Below are positions 51,774 to 60,719 of a stretch of 64,000 nt of DNA, piece by piece. The stretch lies in NCBI RefSeq assembly GCF_014200725.1, contig NZ_JACHCL010000001.1:1116001-1180000 (forward strand). The letters are read 5' to 3'. Under the pieces are notes generated by a model that was given only the letters and a program-made list of their open reading frames with translations, did no database searches and was not told the DNA's origin. This DNA comes from Janthinobacterium silvisoli (lineage in GTDB: Bacteria > Pseudomonadota > Gammaproteobacteria > Burkholderiales > Burkholderiaceae_D). A program made the translations under genes and the position numbers. How positions within the stretch are numbered: the stretch's first letter is position 1; the number at the start of each line of letters is the position of its first letter.

Positions 51774-52681
51774 TGCGCGCCGTCGTTTTTGGCTACCACA
51801 ACGTGGGCGTGCGCTGCATCAAGGTGCTGCTGGCTGGCGGCGTCGATATCGCCCTGGTCGTCACGCATGAAGACAGCCCCACGGAAAACCTGTGGTTCGA
51901 ATCGGTCGTCAGCCTGTGCCAGGCCGAAGGCATCCCTTACATCACGCCGGCCGACGCCCGCTCGCCGGAATTGCTGGCGCAGGTACAGCAAGCGCAGCCA
52001 GACCTGATGTTCAGTTTTTACTACCGCAACATGTTGCCGGCTAGCATACTGGAAGTCGCTCCCGCCTATAATATGCACGGTTCGCTGCTGCCGCAATTCC
52101 GTGGCCGCGCGCCCGTCAACTGGGCGGTACTGCATGGCGCCACGGAAACCGGCGCCACCTTGCATGAAATGACGGTCAAGCCGGACGCGGGCGCCATCGT
52201 GGCGCAAACGGCGGTGCCGATCTTGCCCGACGACACGGCGTTTGAAGTGTTTGGCAAGGTCACCGTGGCCGCCGAGCAAACCCTGTGGGGCGTGTTGCCC
52301 GCCTTGCTGGACGGCACGGCGCCGCGACAATTGAACGATTTGCGCCAGGGCGGCTACTTCGGCGGACGCAAGCCGGAAGATGGTCGCATCGACTGGAACT
52401 TGCCTGCTCAACAAGTGTATAACCTGCATCGCGCCGTGGCGCCCCCCTATCCGGGTGCCTTTACTGAAGTAAATCATGTCGTTTACATCATCGAAAAGGC
52501 CCGTTTAAGCAAGCGTCCTGCTGGAAGTTTGCCACCGGGCTTGGCAGTAGTGGATAATTGCATCTTTGGCGTTTGCGGAGACGGCCACATGCTTGCCATT
52601 TCCGCATTGACGGCTGGCGACGCACCGATTACCGCTGCACAGCTGCAAAGCCGCCTGGCCGCTCCCGTCAGCGCACACTGA
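51773..52681 (+). CDS. ArnA formyltransferase domain as a separate protein
   Basis: A 302-residue 10-formyl-THF-dependent formyltransferase, matching the N-terminal half of E. coli ArnA: MRAVVFGYHNVGVRCIKVLL; the catalytic N-H...D set is in YNMHGSLLPQFRGRAPVNWA and KPDAGAIVAQ. It formylates UDP-Ara4N to UDP-Ara4FN. In E. coli this domain is fused to the oxidative decarboxylase; here the two are separate neighbouring genes (this one and 52703-53755). Start overlaps the arnC stop by one base (TGATG). Confidence 0.93.
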   Translation: MRAVVFGYHNVGVRCIKVLLAGGVDIALVVTHEDSPTENLWFESVVSLCQAEGIPYITPADARSPELLAQVQQAQPDLMFSFYYRNMLPASILEVAPAYNMHGSLLPQFRGRAPVNWAVLHGATETGATLHEMTVKPDAGAIVAQTAVPILPDDTAFEVFGKVTVAAEQTLWGVLPALLDGTAPRQLNDLRQGGYFGGRKPEDGRIDWNLPAQQVYNLHRAVAPPYPGAFTEVNHVVYIIEKARLSKRPAGSLPPGLAVVDNCIFGVCGDGHMLAISALTAGDAPITAAQLQSRLAAPVSAH

Positions 52682-52702
52682 ACATTACCGAGAGAATCTC
52701 AT

Positions 52703-53755
52703 ATGAAAAAAGTCCTCATCTTAGGCGTCAACGGCTTTATCGGCCACCACCTGTCGAAACGCATCCTGGAAACCACGGACTGGCATGTCTATGGCATGGA
52801 CATGAGCACCGACCGCATCACCGAATTGCTGGAAAACGAAGCATACAAATCGCGCATGCACTTCTTTGAAGGCGACATCACGATCAACAAGGAATGGGTC
52901 GAGTACCACGTCAAGAAGTGCGACGTGATCCTGCCACTGGTGGCCATCGCTACCCCATCGACCTACGTCAAGCAACCGCTGCGCGTATTCGAACTGGACT
53001 TCGAAGCGAACCTGCCTATCGTGCGTTCGGCTGCCAAGTACGGCAAGCACCTGGTATTCCCATCGACCTCGGAAGTGTATGGCATGTGCCACGACGAAGA
53101 ATTCGATCCGGAAAACTCGGAACTGATCTGCGGCCCGATCAACAAACCGCGCTGGATCTACTCGAACGCCAAGCAGCTGATGGACCGCGTGATCTGGGGC
53201 TACGGCATGGAAGGCTTGAACTTCACCCTGTTCCGTCCATTCAACTGGATCGGCGCTGGCCTGGACTCGATCCACACGCCGAAAGAAGGTTCGTCGCGCG
53301 TCGTGACGCAATTCTTTGGCCATATCGTGCGCGGTGAAAACATCTCGCTGGTCGACGGCGGCGCGCAAAAACGTGCGTTCACCTATATCGACGACGGTAT
53401 CGATGCGCTGATCCGCATTATCGCCAACAAAAATGGCGTAGCGAGCGGCAAGATCTACAACATCGGCAACCCGACCAATAACTACTCGATCCGCGACCTG
53501 GCCGGCATGATGCTGACCCTGGCGGCCGAATATCCGGAATACGCCGAAGGCGCGAAACACGTGAAAATCGTGGAAACGACCTCGGGCGCCTACTATGGCG
53601 CCGGCTACCAGGACGTGCAAAACCGCGTGCCGAAAATCACCAATACCTGCGAAGAACTGGGCTGGGCGCCAACCACGACCATGGCCGATTCGCTGCGTAA
53701 CATTTTCGACGCCTACCGCAGCCAGGTAGCCCAAGCCAAAGCCCTGATGGATTAA
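52703..53755 (+). CDS. UDP-glucuronic acid oxidative decarboxylase (ArnA dehydrogenase half)
   Basis: A 350-residue SDR-family enzyme matching the C-terminal half of E. coli ArnA. KVLILGVNGFIGHHLSKRIL carries the NAD site; catalytic Tyr/Lys lie in the WIYSNAKQLMDRVIWGYG region (Y-x-x-x-K); FPSTSEVYGMCHDEEFDPE precedes. It converts UDP-glucuronate to UDP-4-keto-pentose, the substrate for ArnB. RBS GAGAGAATC upstream. ArnD follows with a TAATG overlap. Confidence 0.95.
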   Translation: MKKVLILGVNGFIGHHLSKRILETTDWHVYGMDMSTDRITELLENEAYKSRMHFFEGDITINKEWVEYHVKKCDVILPLVAIATPSTYVKQPLRVFELDFEANLPIVRSAAKYGKHLVFPSTSEVYGMCHDEEFDPENSELICGPINKPRWIYSNAKQLMDRVIWGYGMEGLNFTLFRPFNWIGAGLDSIHTPKEGSSRVVTQFFGHIVRGENISLVDGGAQKRAFTYIDDGIDALIRIIANKNGVASGKIYNIGNPTNNYSIRDLAGMMLTLAAEYPEYAEGAKHVKIVETTSGAYYGAGYQDVQNRVPKITNTCEELGWAPTTTMADSLRNIFDAYRSQVAQAKALMD

Positions 53756-54714
53756 TGTTGAGCAAGCCGTTACTGACCCTGAAAATCGACGTCGATACCT
53801 ACCGCGGCACGCGTGAAGGTATGGGCAACCTGGTGCGCATGCTGGCCGCACACCAGGCCCGCGCCACCTTTTTGTTTTCGCTGGGCCCCGACCATACGGG
53901 GTGGGCCTTGCGGCGTGCGCTGAAACCTGGCTTTTTCAGCAAGGTGTCGCGCACTTCGGTGGTCGAACACTATGGCTTGAAAACATTGATGTACGGCACA
54001 TTGCTTCCCGGCCCCGATATCGGCAAGCAATGTGTGCAAGAACTGCGCGCCGTGCGCGATGCCGGCTTCGAATGCGGCATCCACACCTGGGATCACACCT
54101 TGTGGCAAGACAACGTTGCCAAGCGTAACGCTGCCTGGACCGTGGGCATGATGCGCAAGGCCGCCAACCGCTACGAACAAGTATTTAGCACCAAGCCGCA
54201 TACGCATGGCGCCGCCGGCTGGCAAATGAATGTCAGCGCCTTTGTCGAACACGACGCGGCAGGCTACCACTATGCCTCCGATGGCCGCGCCATCCTCGAT
54301 GAGCGCGGCGCGATGGTGTATCCGGGCAATGGCCCGCACCGCCTGCGCAACGGCAATACCTTGCTCAAATGCGTGCAATTGCCGACCACCCTGCCCACTC
54401 TGGATGAGCTGCTGGGCTGTGAAATCGATGGCAAGCTGCTCACCACCGGCAATATCGCCGAACATATCCTGTCGCTGACGGCGGAAAATCGCCGCGACCA
54501 TGTCTATACCTTGCATGCGGAACTTGAAGGACAGAAACTCGCCCCCATTTTCGATCAATTGCTGACGGGCTGGAAAGCCCAGGGCTATGAACTGGCATCC
54601 ATGGGCGACTATTATGAAAAAGTAAAAGACACGGACTTACCCGTTTGCCCAGTCACCTGGGGTGAACTGCCAGGCCGCTCGGGACGCCTGATTGTGCAAG
54701 GCAAAGCGGCCTGA
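53755..54714 (+). CDS. arnD: 4-deoxy-4-formamido-L-arabinose-phosphoundecaprenol deformylase
   Basis: A 319-residue NodB-type polysaccharide-deacetylase fold enzyme. LKIDVDTYRGTREGMGNLVR has the metal/catalytic Asp pair near the N-terminus; FECGIHTWDHTLWQD holds the His-x-x-x-His motif; KPHTHGAAGWQMN is a further family block. ArnD removes the formyl group from undecaprenyl-phosphate-Ara4FN before flipping and ArnT transfer. Overlaps the preceding gene (TAATG). The undecaprenyl-P-Ara4N flippase genes arnE/arnF are not in the window. Confidence 0.94.
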   Translation: MLSKPLLTLKIDVDTYRGTREGMGNLVRMLAAHQARATFLFSLGPDHTGWALRRALKPGFFSKVSRTSVVEHYGLKTLMYGTLLPGPDIGKQCVQELRAVRDAGFECGIHTWDHTLWQDNVAKRNAAWTVGMMRKAANRYEQVFSTKPHTHGAAGWQMNVSAFVEHDAAGYHYASDGRAILDERGAMVYPGNGPHRLRNGNTLLKCVQLPTTLPTLDELLGCEIDGKLLTTGNIAEHILSLTAENRRDHVYTLHAELEGQKLAPIFDQLLTGWKAQGYELASMGDYYEKVKDTDLPVCPVTWGELPGRSGRLIVQGKAA

Positions 54715-54788
54715 ATGTTGTATTGTTCCACCTGGATGCGTTGCCAGGATAAAAACAGCGCTGATGATCACCGTTCAGGAGAGAACCT

Positions 54789-55259
54789 GTGGCTGATAGC
54801 CAATCCCTCGTAAGCCTACCCGACTTTAGCGCCGCCATGACCAGCGGCAAAACCTTTCAGTTGCTGGGCCGTCCAGCCAAGACCACGGTGCTGTTTTTCT
54901 ATCCAAAAGACAACACTCCAGGTTGCACGACTGAAAACATGGCATTCCGCGACGCCTATCCGCAATTTCTCGCCGCCGGTGCCGAAATCTACGGCATCAG
55001 CCGCGATTCCCTGCGCTCGCACGAGAATTTCAAGGCCAAGCTGGAACTGCCGTTCGAACTGATTTCCGATCCGGACGAAGCCGTCTGCCTGCTGTTCAAC
55101 GTCATGAAGATGAAACAGATGTATGGCAAGACAGTACGCGGTGTCGAGCGCAGTACGTTTATTATTGACGCTGAGGGCCGATTGGTGAAAGAATGGAGAG
55201 GCGTGAAGGTTGCCACTCACGTAGAAGAAGTGCTGGAATTCGTAGCGCATCTGAACTGA
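54789..55259 (+). CDS. bcp: Peroxiredoxin (Bcp/PrxQ type)
   Basis: A 156-residue thiol peroxidase of the AhpC/TSA superfamily. The peroxidatic Cys is in PKDNTPGCTTE; the PrxQ resolving Cys that often follows five residues later is absent (E-N-M instead), though another Cys lies in EAVCLLFNV. GTG start at 54789 is supported by AGGAGAG at ideal spacing. It reduces hydroperoxides in the cytosol with thioredoxin. Not part of the arn operon by spacing (74 bases). Confidence 0.92.
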   Translation: MADSQSLVSLPDFSAAMTSGKTFQLLGRPAKTTVLFFYPKDNTPGCTTENMAFRDAYPQFLAAGAEIYGISRDSLRSHENFKAKLELPFELISDPDEAVCLLFNVMKMKQMYGKTVRGVERSTFIIDAEGRLVKEWRGVKVATHVEEVLEFVAHLN

Positions 55260-55571
55260 TCAAGAATGAGCAATACTGATCGTATGCGTTGCAGGCTCTC
55301 AGCAAAAACGTAGCTCAACCCGTCGTCCAGTTCACTGTACAGATCGCAATCTTGAGTCAGCGCAACGCCTCTTCCCACTCCGCCAGACGGGCTTCCAGCC
55401 CGCCACTGGCACTCCTTCCCGGCCACCTGGCCGGCCTGTCGGCAGTCATATCGTCCCGTAACATTCGTCCAGTATCCATTGTTGTTCCCCGCATCGACCC
55501 CATGAGAATCGCCGCCAGAAGCTGGCTGCCCATGGGCGATTCATTCCAGAAATTTTTTGATTGAGATCCTG
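55260..55571. other. Intergenic region bcp / PIN-PhoH
   Basis: About 312 bases without a supportable gene. It contains a hairpin CGGGCT-TCC-AGCCCG (55388-55402) and a palindrome with arms CCGGCCA / TGGCCGG (55419-55434). Either could mark the end of the bcp transcript, but no U-run follows. Confidence 0.4.
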
Positions 55572-57392
55572 ATGCCACTGCCAAAAATACCTAGCAAGCC
55601 AGCCACCATCCTGGCAACCCAAGATTACCCAACCGCAGGCGCTACGCGCCCGGCCGGCAAGAGCCCGGCTGCCAAAAAAGTTGCAGCACCCGTCATAGAA
55701 GCGGCGCTGGCCGAAGTGGCCAAACCGGTACGCAATGCCGCCACCAAGATCAAGCAAGTAGCGGCCCTGATGGTCGCCAAGCCGGCGCCCGTCGCAGAAG
55801 CAGCACCAGCACCAGCACCAGCTGTCATTGCACCTGCAACTGTGCAAAAAAACAAGGCCAAGGCGCCTACCGCCAAGGTCACGCCGATCAAGTCCGCGAA
55901 GCAGGCAGAGCAGCCGCATCCGGCCAAGCACAAGGCGGTCGAAGTGCAGCTGAAATCGTCGGCCAGCCGCGCCGCCGACCAGCGCGGCGTCAGCAAGCTG
56001 TTCGTGCTCGACACCAACGTGCTGATGCACGATCCATCGTCGCTGTTCCGCTTCGAAGAGCACGATGTCTACCTGCCGATGATGACGCTGGAAGAGCTGG
56101 ACAACCACAAGAAGGGCATGACGGAAGTCGCGCGCAACGCCCGCCAGGTGTCGCGCACGCTGGACGCACTGGTCAGCAATACGGACGATGACGCCATCGA
56201 GCAAGGCATCTTGCTGTCCAAGCTGGGCAACAAGGACGCCAAGGGCCGCTTGTTCTTCCAGACGCGCCTGCAAAGCGCCGACCTGCCTGTGGGTTTGCCA
56301 GTAGGCAAAGCCGACAACCAGATTCTGGCCGTCGTGCGGTCGCTGGAAGCGGAACAGGAAGGCCGTCCGGTGGTGCTGGTGTCGAAAGACATCAATATGC
56401 GCATCAAGGCGCGCGCGCTGGGCTTGCCGGCCGAAGATTACTTCAACGACCATGTGCTGGAAGACACGGACTTGCTGTATTCGGGCATCGTGCAATTGCC
56501 GGACGACTTCTGGAACAAGCACGGCAAGGACATGGAATCCTGGCAAGAAAGCAAGAACGGCTACAGCTCCACGTTCTACCGCGTGACGGGCCCGTTCGTG
56601 CCTTCGATGCTGGTCAACCAGTTTATTTACCTGGAACCGAAAAACGGCGAAGCGCCGTTCTATGGCCAGGTGAAGCAGATCAACGGCAAGACGGCCGTAC
56701 TGCAAACCCTGCGCGACTTCAGCCACACGAAAAACAATGTGTGGGGCGTGACGGCGCGCAACCGCGAGCAGAACTTCGCCCTGAACCTGCTGATGAATCC
56801 GGAATGCGACTTCGTCACTTTGCTGGGCCAGGCCGGTACCGGCAAGACCCTGCTGGCCCTGGCCGCCGGCCTGGCGCAAGTGCTGGAAACCAAGCTCTAC
56901 AACGAAATCATCGTCACCCGCGTGACGGTGCCCGTCGGCGAAGACATCGGTTTCCTGCCAGGCACGGAAGAAGAAAAGATGTCGCCATGGATGGGCGCGT
57001 TCGACGACAACCTGGAAGTGCTGAACAAGTCAGACTCCGATGGCGGCGAATGGGGCCGGGCGGCAACGCAAGACCTGATCCGCTCGCGCATCAAGATCAA
57101 ATCGCTCAACTTCATGCGCGGCCGCACGTTTGTGAACAAGTTCCTGATCATTGATGAAGCGCAAAACCTGACGCCGAAACAGGTCAAGACACTGGTCACA
57201 CGCGCCGGTCCCGGCACGAAGATCCTGTGCCTGGGCAACATCGCCCAGATCGACACGCCGTACCTGACGGAAGGTTCGAGCGGCCTGACCTATGTGGTCG
57301 ACCGCTTCAAGGGCTGGTCGCACAGCGGTCACGTGACCCTGGCACGCGGCGAGCGTTCGCGCCTGGCCGATCACGCCAGCGAAGTGCTGTAA
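55572..57392 (+). CDS. PIN-PhoH family ATPase
   Basis: A 606-residue cytosolic protein. Residues 1 to ~140 form a Lys/Ala/Pro-rich low-complexity tail. A PIN nuclease domain starts near residue 144 (KLFVLDTNVLMHDPSS; acidic residues in LEELDNHKKG and D-D-D). The C-terminal PhoH ATPase/helicase domain has Walker A GQAGTGKTLLAL near residue 419, FLIIDEAQNLTPKQVK (Walker B, DEAQ) and an arginine-finger block LTRAGPGTKILCLGN. PhoH2-type PIN-PhoH proteins are RNA helicase-ribonucleases. ATG 55572 is preferred over a TTG at 55557. A strong terminator follows. Confidence 0.93.
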   Translation: MPLPKIPSKPATILATQDYPTAGATRPAGKSPAAKKVAAPVIEAALAEVAKPVRNAATKIKQVAALMVAKPAPVAEAAPAPAPAVIAPATVQKNKAKAPTAKVTPIKSAKQAEQPHPAKHKAVEVQLKSSASRAADQRGVSKLFVLDTNVLMHDPSSLFRFEEHDVYLPMMTLEELDNHKKGMTEVARNARQVSRTLDALVSNTDDDAIEQGILLSKLGNKDAKGRLFFQTRLQSADLPVGLPVGKADNQILAVVRSLEAEQEGRPVVLVSKDINMRIKARALGLPAEDYFNDHVLEDTDLLYSGIVQLPDDFWNKHGKDMESWQESKNGYSSTFYRVTGPFVPSMLVNQFIYLEPKNGEAPFYGQVKQINGKTAVLQTLRDFSHTKNNVWGVTARNREQNFALNLLMNPECDFVTLLGQAGTGKTLLALAAGLAQVLETKLYNEIIVTRVTVPVGEDIGFLPGTEEEKMSPWMGAFDDNLEVLNKSDSDGGEWGRAATQDLIRSRIKIKSLNFMRGRTFVNKFLIIDEAQNLTPKQVKTLVTRAGPGTKILCLGNIAQIDTPYLTEGSSGLTYVVDRFKGWSHSGHVTLARGERSRLADHASEVL

Positions 57393-57427
57393 GCATTTCA
57401 CGGCGGCGCAAGCCGCAGCTGGAAAAC

Positions 57428-57467
57428 AAAAGCCCCGCTGGCAGCGATGTCAGCGGGGCTTTTTTTA
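57428..57467 (+). terminator. Rho-independent terminator after PIN-PhoH
   Basis: Perfect 10-bp arms AGCCCCGCTG / CAGCGGGGCT around a 10-base loop, followed by seven T residues. Confidence 0.92.
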
Positions 57468-57497
57468 TCGTCACCGAGGAATCAATGCTACATTTAA

Positions 57498-57521
57498 TAC
57501 TCATATCAATGAATTAGAGTA
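57498..57521. promoter_or_regulatory. Candidate HipB operator
   Basis: TACTC and GAGTA arms separated by 14 bases, 6 bases before the hipB ATG. HipB-type proteins repress their own promoter at such sites; the arms are short so support is modest. Confidence 0.3.
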
Positions 57522-57526
57522 GTATC

Positions 57527-57862
57527 ATGATCAATCTTATCCATCCATTGAGCGCAACGCGCCAGGCTATCGGACTGAGCCAGGAAGCACTGGCGACGCA
57601 TGCTGGACTGAGCCGCATGACGGTGCAGCGCACCGAATCGGGCAATATTGATCCGCGGCTTTCTTCTCTCATCGTGATGGCCCGCGCCATGGACATGGAA
57701 CTGATGCTGGTGCCGTCCGCCATCCTGCCCGACCTGGCAGAATTCGTTCGCTCTGGCGGCAAGTTTCTGGGCCAGCCGGAAGGCGTGGGGGCCCCGCCAT
57801 CAATCGTCGATACCCTGCTGGCAGCGCCACGCAGCAGCAAGGCCAGTAAAGCTGAATCATGA
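57527..57862 (+). CDS. hipB: HipB-type antitoxin / HTH regulator
   Basis: A 111-residue XRE-type HTH protein: ATRQAIGLSQEALATHAGLS and RMTVQRTESGNIDPRLSSLI form the helix-turn-helix (about residues 10-48). The C-terminal ~50 residues are an acidic/flexible tail. HipB neutralises HipA kinase and represses the operon. The partner hipA gene immediately follows (ATGA overlap) but is broken, so this HipB may now act alone as a regulator. Confidence 0.85.
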   Translation: MINLIHPLSATRQAIGLSQEALATHAGLSRMTVQRTESGNIDPRLSSLIVMARAMDMELMLVPSAILPDLAEFVRSGGKFLGQPEGVGAPPSIVDTLLAAPRSSKASKAES

Positions 57863-58624
57863 GCATCGCCATCCGCTACCTGCGCTGTATCTGCACACGC
57901 CCACCCAAGGCCGACGGCCGATAGGCTATCTGTCGCAATACGGCGATATCTTGCGGCTTTCGTTCGATGCGGCATACATAGCGGATACGAACCGGCCTAC
58001 CTTGTCGCTGGGCTACCAGGGCGGCAATGACGCAACCTGCCGTTTGACCATATTCTGGCGGTGGAACGCTTCGACCGCAGCCTGGACGGTGACCGTATCC
58101 ATACGGAAGAGTTTGCACAGGTATTGCGCTACGAGCCCAGGCACAAATATGGCAAGGGCATCGCGCAAGATTATGCGGCCATGCTGCGCATCCTCGATCA
58201 ACTATCAAACAAGCCAGCACAGGACGCGCAGGAATTCGTCCAGAGTTTTGTGGCCTTCATTCTGATGGGCAATACCGACGCCCACCTGAAAAACTGGGCT
58301 TTGCGCTACCCCGACGGGCGCCGTCCCGAACTGGCGCCGCTATACGATCCAGTGTGTATCACGGCCCTGTTCGACGACGTGCCGCTGGCCGACTACGGCA
58401 TCAACCGCGCCATCGATGGTCAATTGCGCGCATTCAATTGGCATGATCTTGATACACTATTGCAACAAGCCCAACTTCCGCGCCGCGCCCGCTTGCTGCA
58501 ACTGGCCAAACAAGTGGTCAAACAAGCACAGGCGGACTGGCCAGCCTTGCTCAAGGAGGCTCCCGATAATGTACGGTCCTCGATTAGCGCCAGGCTGAAT
58601 GGCGGGCTCAGTCTCACGCAATAG
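57859..58624 (+). pseudogene. hipA: hipA kinase pseudogene (frameshift plus internal deletion)
   Basis: The frame from ATG 57859 ends at a TAG (57922) after 21 codons. A one-frame shift near 57885 restores a HipA N-terminal domain (LYLHTPTQGRRPIGYLSQYG, then RLSFDAAYI and RPTLSLGYQGG). At about 58035 the reading jumps to a third frame with the C-terminal kinase core (LPFDHILAVERFDRSLDGDR, EPRHKYGKG, and the catalytic-loop-like GNTDAHLKNWALRYPDG), running to the stop at 58622. A whole HipA is ~400-440 residues; here well over 100 residues including the ATP-binding lobe are missing between the two parts. This is a disrupted toxin gene. Confidence 0.8.
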
Positions 58625-58657
58625 CCACCCACATTCTCTTTTCTCCAGCCCCCAACC

Positions 58658-59326
58658 ATGCATCCGGCCTTACAAATACTCGTTTTCACCGCACTCTTTG
58701 CCATCCTTCATCTTGCCATCATGGTGTTCTGCGCCCGCTGCCTGGGCCTCGTCATCCGCAGTATCACCTTCGGCATCGGCCCTACCCTCTATGCGCAAGG
58801 CAAGCTGAGTATCAAGGCGTTGCCCTTTTCGGGCAGCCTGACATTGAAAGACTCGCGGGAGGAAACGCTGGAAACGAATGAGTGCCTGGATGCATTTAAT
58901 TTCCAGCCATTATGGAAGCAAGTACTGCTGCCATTGAGCGCACCCCTCTGTTTGCTGCTGCTGTCCTTCGGTTTGCTGGGCATGCAGGGATGGACCAGTT
59001 TTCTATCGGCATTTGTCCAGATCATCGATGGCGCGCTGGCGCCTTTGTCCACGGCGCAGGATTATTTGCATGCCTGGGATACTTACGCCACCACGCACAC
59101 CCTGCCTCTGGCGTTTGCACTGCTCACCACCAAGCTGTGTGCGTTTAATTTGTTACCCTTCGCTGGCTTGAACGGTGGACAAGCCTTGCTCAATCTTTTG
59201 CGCTGGGGCAAGCCTGATGCACCATGGCAAGCATCTGCCATGATCTGGATGCTCATTCCCGGCCTTGCTATCCTGGCCTCCTGGGTTGCGGCACTCGCTT
59301 ATCACTTCTTGCAAACAATCATATAG
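58658..59326 (+). CDS. Site-2-protease-like (M50 family) membrane protein lacking catalytic residues
   Basis: A 222-residue polytopic membrane protein. The first TM region (AILHLAIMVFCARCLGLVIR) and following FGIGPTLYAQGK segment line up with RseP-type site-2 proteases (H-E-x-x-H-x-x-x-A-R... S-I-G-F-G), and FNLLPFAGLNGGQALL matches their N-x-x-P-x-x-x-L-D-G-G motif. The HExxH motif reads HLAIM (residues 18-22), losing the Glu and second His, and LDGG reads LNGG (Asn172), losing the third zinc ligand. No PDZ domain. It therefore appears to be a pseudoprotease. Starts 33 bases after the hipA remnant. Confidence 0.75.
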   Translation: MHPALQILVFTALFAILHLAIMVFCARCLGLVIRSITFGIGPTLYAQGKLSIKALPFSGSLTLKDSREETLETNECLDAFNFQPLWKQVLLPLSAPLCLLLLSFGLLGMQGWTSFLSAFVQIIDGALAPLSTAQDYLHAWDTYATTHTLPLAFALLTTKLCAFNLLPFAGLNGGQALLNLLRWGKPDAPWQASAMIWMLIPGLAILASWVAALAYHFLQTII

Positions 59327-59351
59327 CGAGTGGCCGCAACGTCTGGATAAA

Positions 59352-60719
59352 CTACCCGACCAATACCAGTTTCCGGTTCACGAATTCCATGATGCCCAGG
59401 TCGGACAATTCACGGCCGTAACCGGAATTCTTGACGCCACCAAACGGCAATTCCGGCGCCGTCACGGCTGGCGAATTGATGAATACCATGCCTGTATCGA
59501 TCTGGCTGGCGATGCGTTTTCCGCGCGCAATGTCTTTCGTGATGACCGTGCCGCCCAAGCCGAAGGGCGAATCATTGGCCAGGGTGATCGCCTCTTGCTC
59601 ATTCTTGACGCGGAAAACCATCGCCACCGGCGCAAAGAATTCCTGGTAATACACAGGGTTTGATGGCGCCACATCGGTCAGGATGGTCGGCTCCATGAAG
59701 TAGCCGTTACGGGCGATGCGCTTGCCACCCAGAACCACCTTGGCGCCGCCCTCGAGCGCCTGGCCTACTTGTTTCAAGGCCAGTTCCAGCGCCGCCTGGC
59801 TCGACATGGGCGCCAGGGTGGTCGAGGCTTCCATCGGGTCGCCGGGCAACAGTTTTTCCAGTTCGGCCTGGAAACGTTCCAGGAATTGGCCGGCAATCTT
59901 TTCGTCGAGGATGAAACGCTTGGAGCCGGTGCACACCTGGCCGGAGTTTTGCATACGGCCGATCACGGCCAGCTTGACGGCCGTATCGAGGTCGGCGTCG
60001 TCGAGCACGATAAAGACATCGCTGCCGCCCAGTTCCATGGTGCTTTTCTTTAATGCTTTGCCGGCCGTGGCCGCCACGGAGGCGCCAGCCCGTTCGCTGC
60101 CGGTCAGCGCTACGCCCTTCACGCGCGGGTCTGCAATCGCAGTCGCCACCTGTTCGCTGCTGATGAATACATTCGTGTAGGCGCCGACCGGCGCGCCAGC
60201 ATCGATGAACAATTGTTCAAACGCCAGTGCGCATTGCGGCACATTGGACGCGTGTTTGACCAGCAAGGTGTTGCCAGCCATCAGGTTCGGAGCGGCCACG
60301 CGCGCCAGCTGATAATACGGAAAATTCCAGGGTTCGACGCAAAAGATGACGCCCAGCGGGCTGATTTCAACGTGGGCTTCACCGCGTTTGACGGCTATCG
60401 ATTTTGGCGCCAGGAAGGTTTCCGCATTATCCGCATAATAGTCGAGGATCTTGACGCACAGCGACACTTCCTGCTGCGCTTCCTTGAACAGCTTGCCCAT
60501 TTCCAGGGTAATCAATTTGGCGAATTCATCGCGCCGTTCCTTCAGCAAGGCGGCAGCCTGCTTGACGATGGTCTTGCGCTCGGCATAGCTGCGCTGGCGC
60601 CAGTCCGTTTCATACAGATCCGCTGCCACGGCCAGCATATTGTCCAGCTGTGCATCGCTGTGGCTGGTGAAAGTTTCAACGACTTGTTCGGTGTAGGGAT
60701 TGGTAGTCTGATAAGTCAT
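59352..60719 (-). CDS. NAD(P)-dependent succinate-semialdehyde dehydrogenase-like aldehyde dehydrogenase
   Basis: A 455-residue aldehyde dehydrogenase. Catalytic Cys263 in SGQVCTGSKRF; the general-base Glu lies in MELGGSDVFIVLDDADLD; cofactor-site GVIFCVEPWNFPYYQ; C-terminal FGGVKNSGYGRELSDLG. The N-terminal style (MTYQTTNPYTEQVVETF) resembles Sad/YneI. It would oxidise succinate semialdehyde to succinate in GABA or related degradation. Convergent with the M50-like gene, 25-base gap; probably monocistronic. Confidence 0.92.
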   Translation of the reverse strand: MTYQTTNPYTEQVVETFTSHSDAQLDNMLAVAADLYETDWRQRSYAERKTIVKQAAALLKERRDEFAKLITLEMGKLFKEAQQEVSLCVKILDYYADNAETFLAPKSIAVKRGEAHVEISPLGVIFCVEPWNFPYYQLARVAAPNLMAGNTLLVKHASNVPQCALAFEQLFIDAGAPVGAYTNVFISSEQVATAIADPRVKGVALTGSERAGASVAATAGKALKKSTMELGGSDVFIVLDDADLDTAVKLAVIGRMQNSGQVCTGSKRFILDEKIAGQFLERFQAELEKLLPGDPMEASTTLAPMSSQAALELALKQVGQALEGGAKVVLGGKRIARNGYFMEPTILTDVAPSNPVYYQEFFAPVAMVFRVKNEQEAITLANDSPFGLGGTVITKDIARGKRIASQIDTGMVFINSPAVTAPELPFGGVKNSGYGRELSDLGIMEFVNRKLVLVG

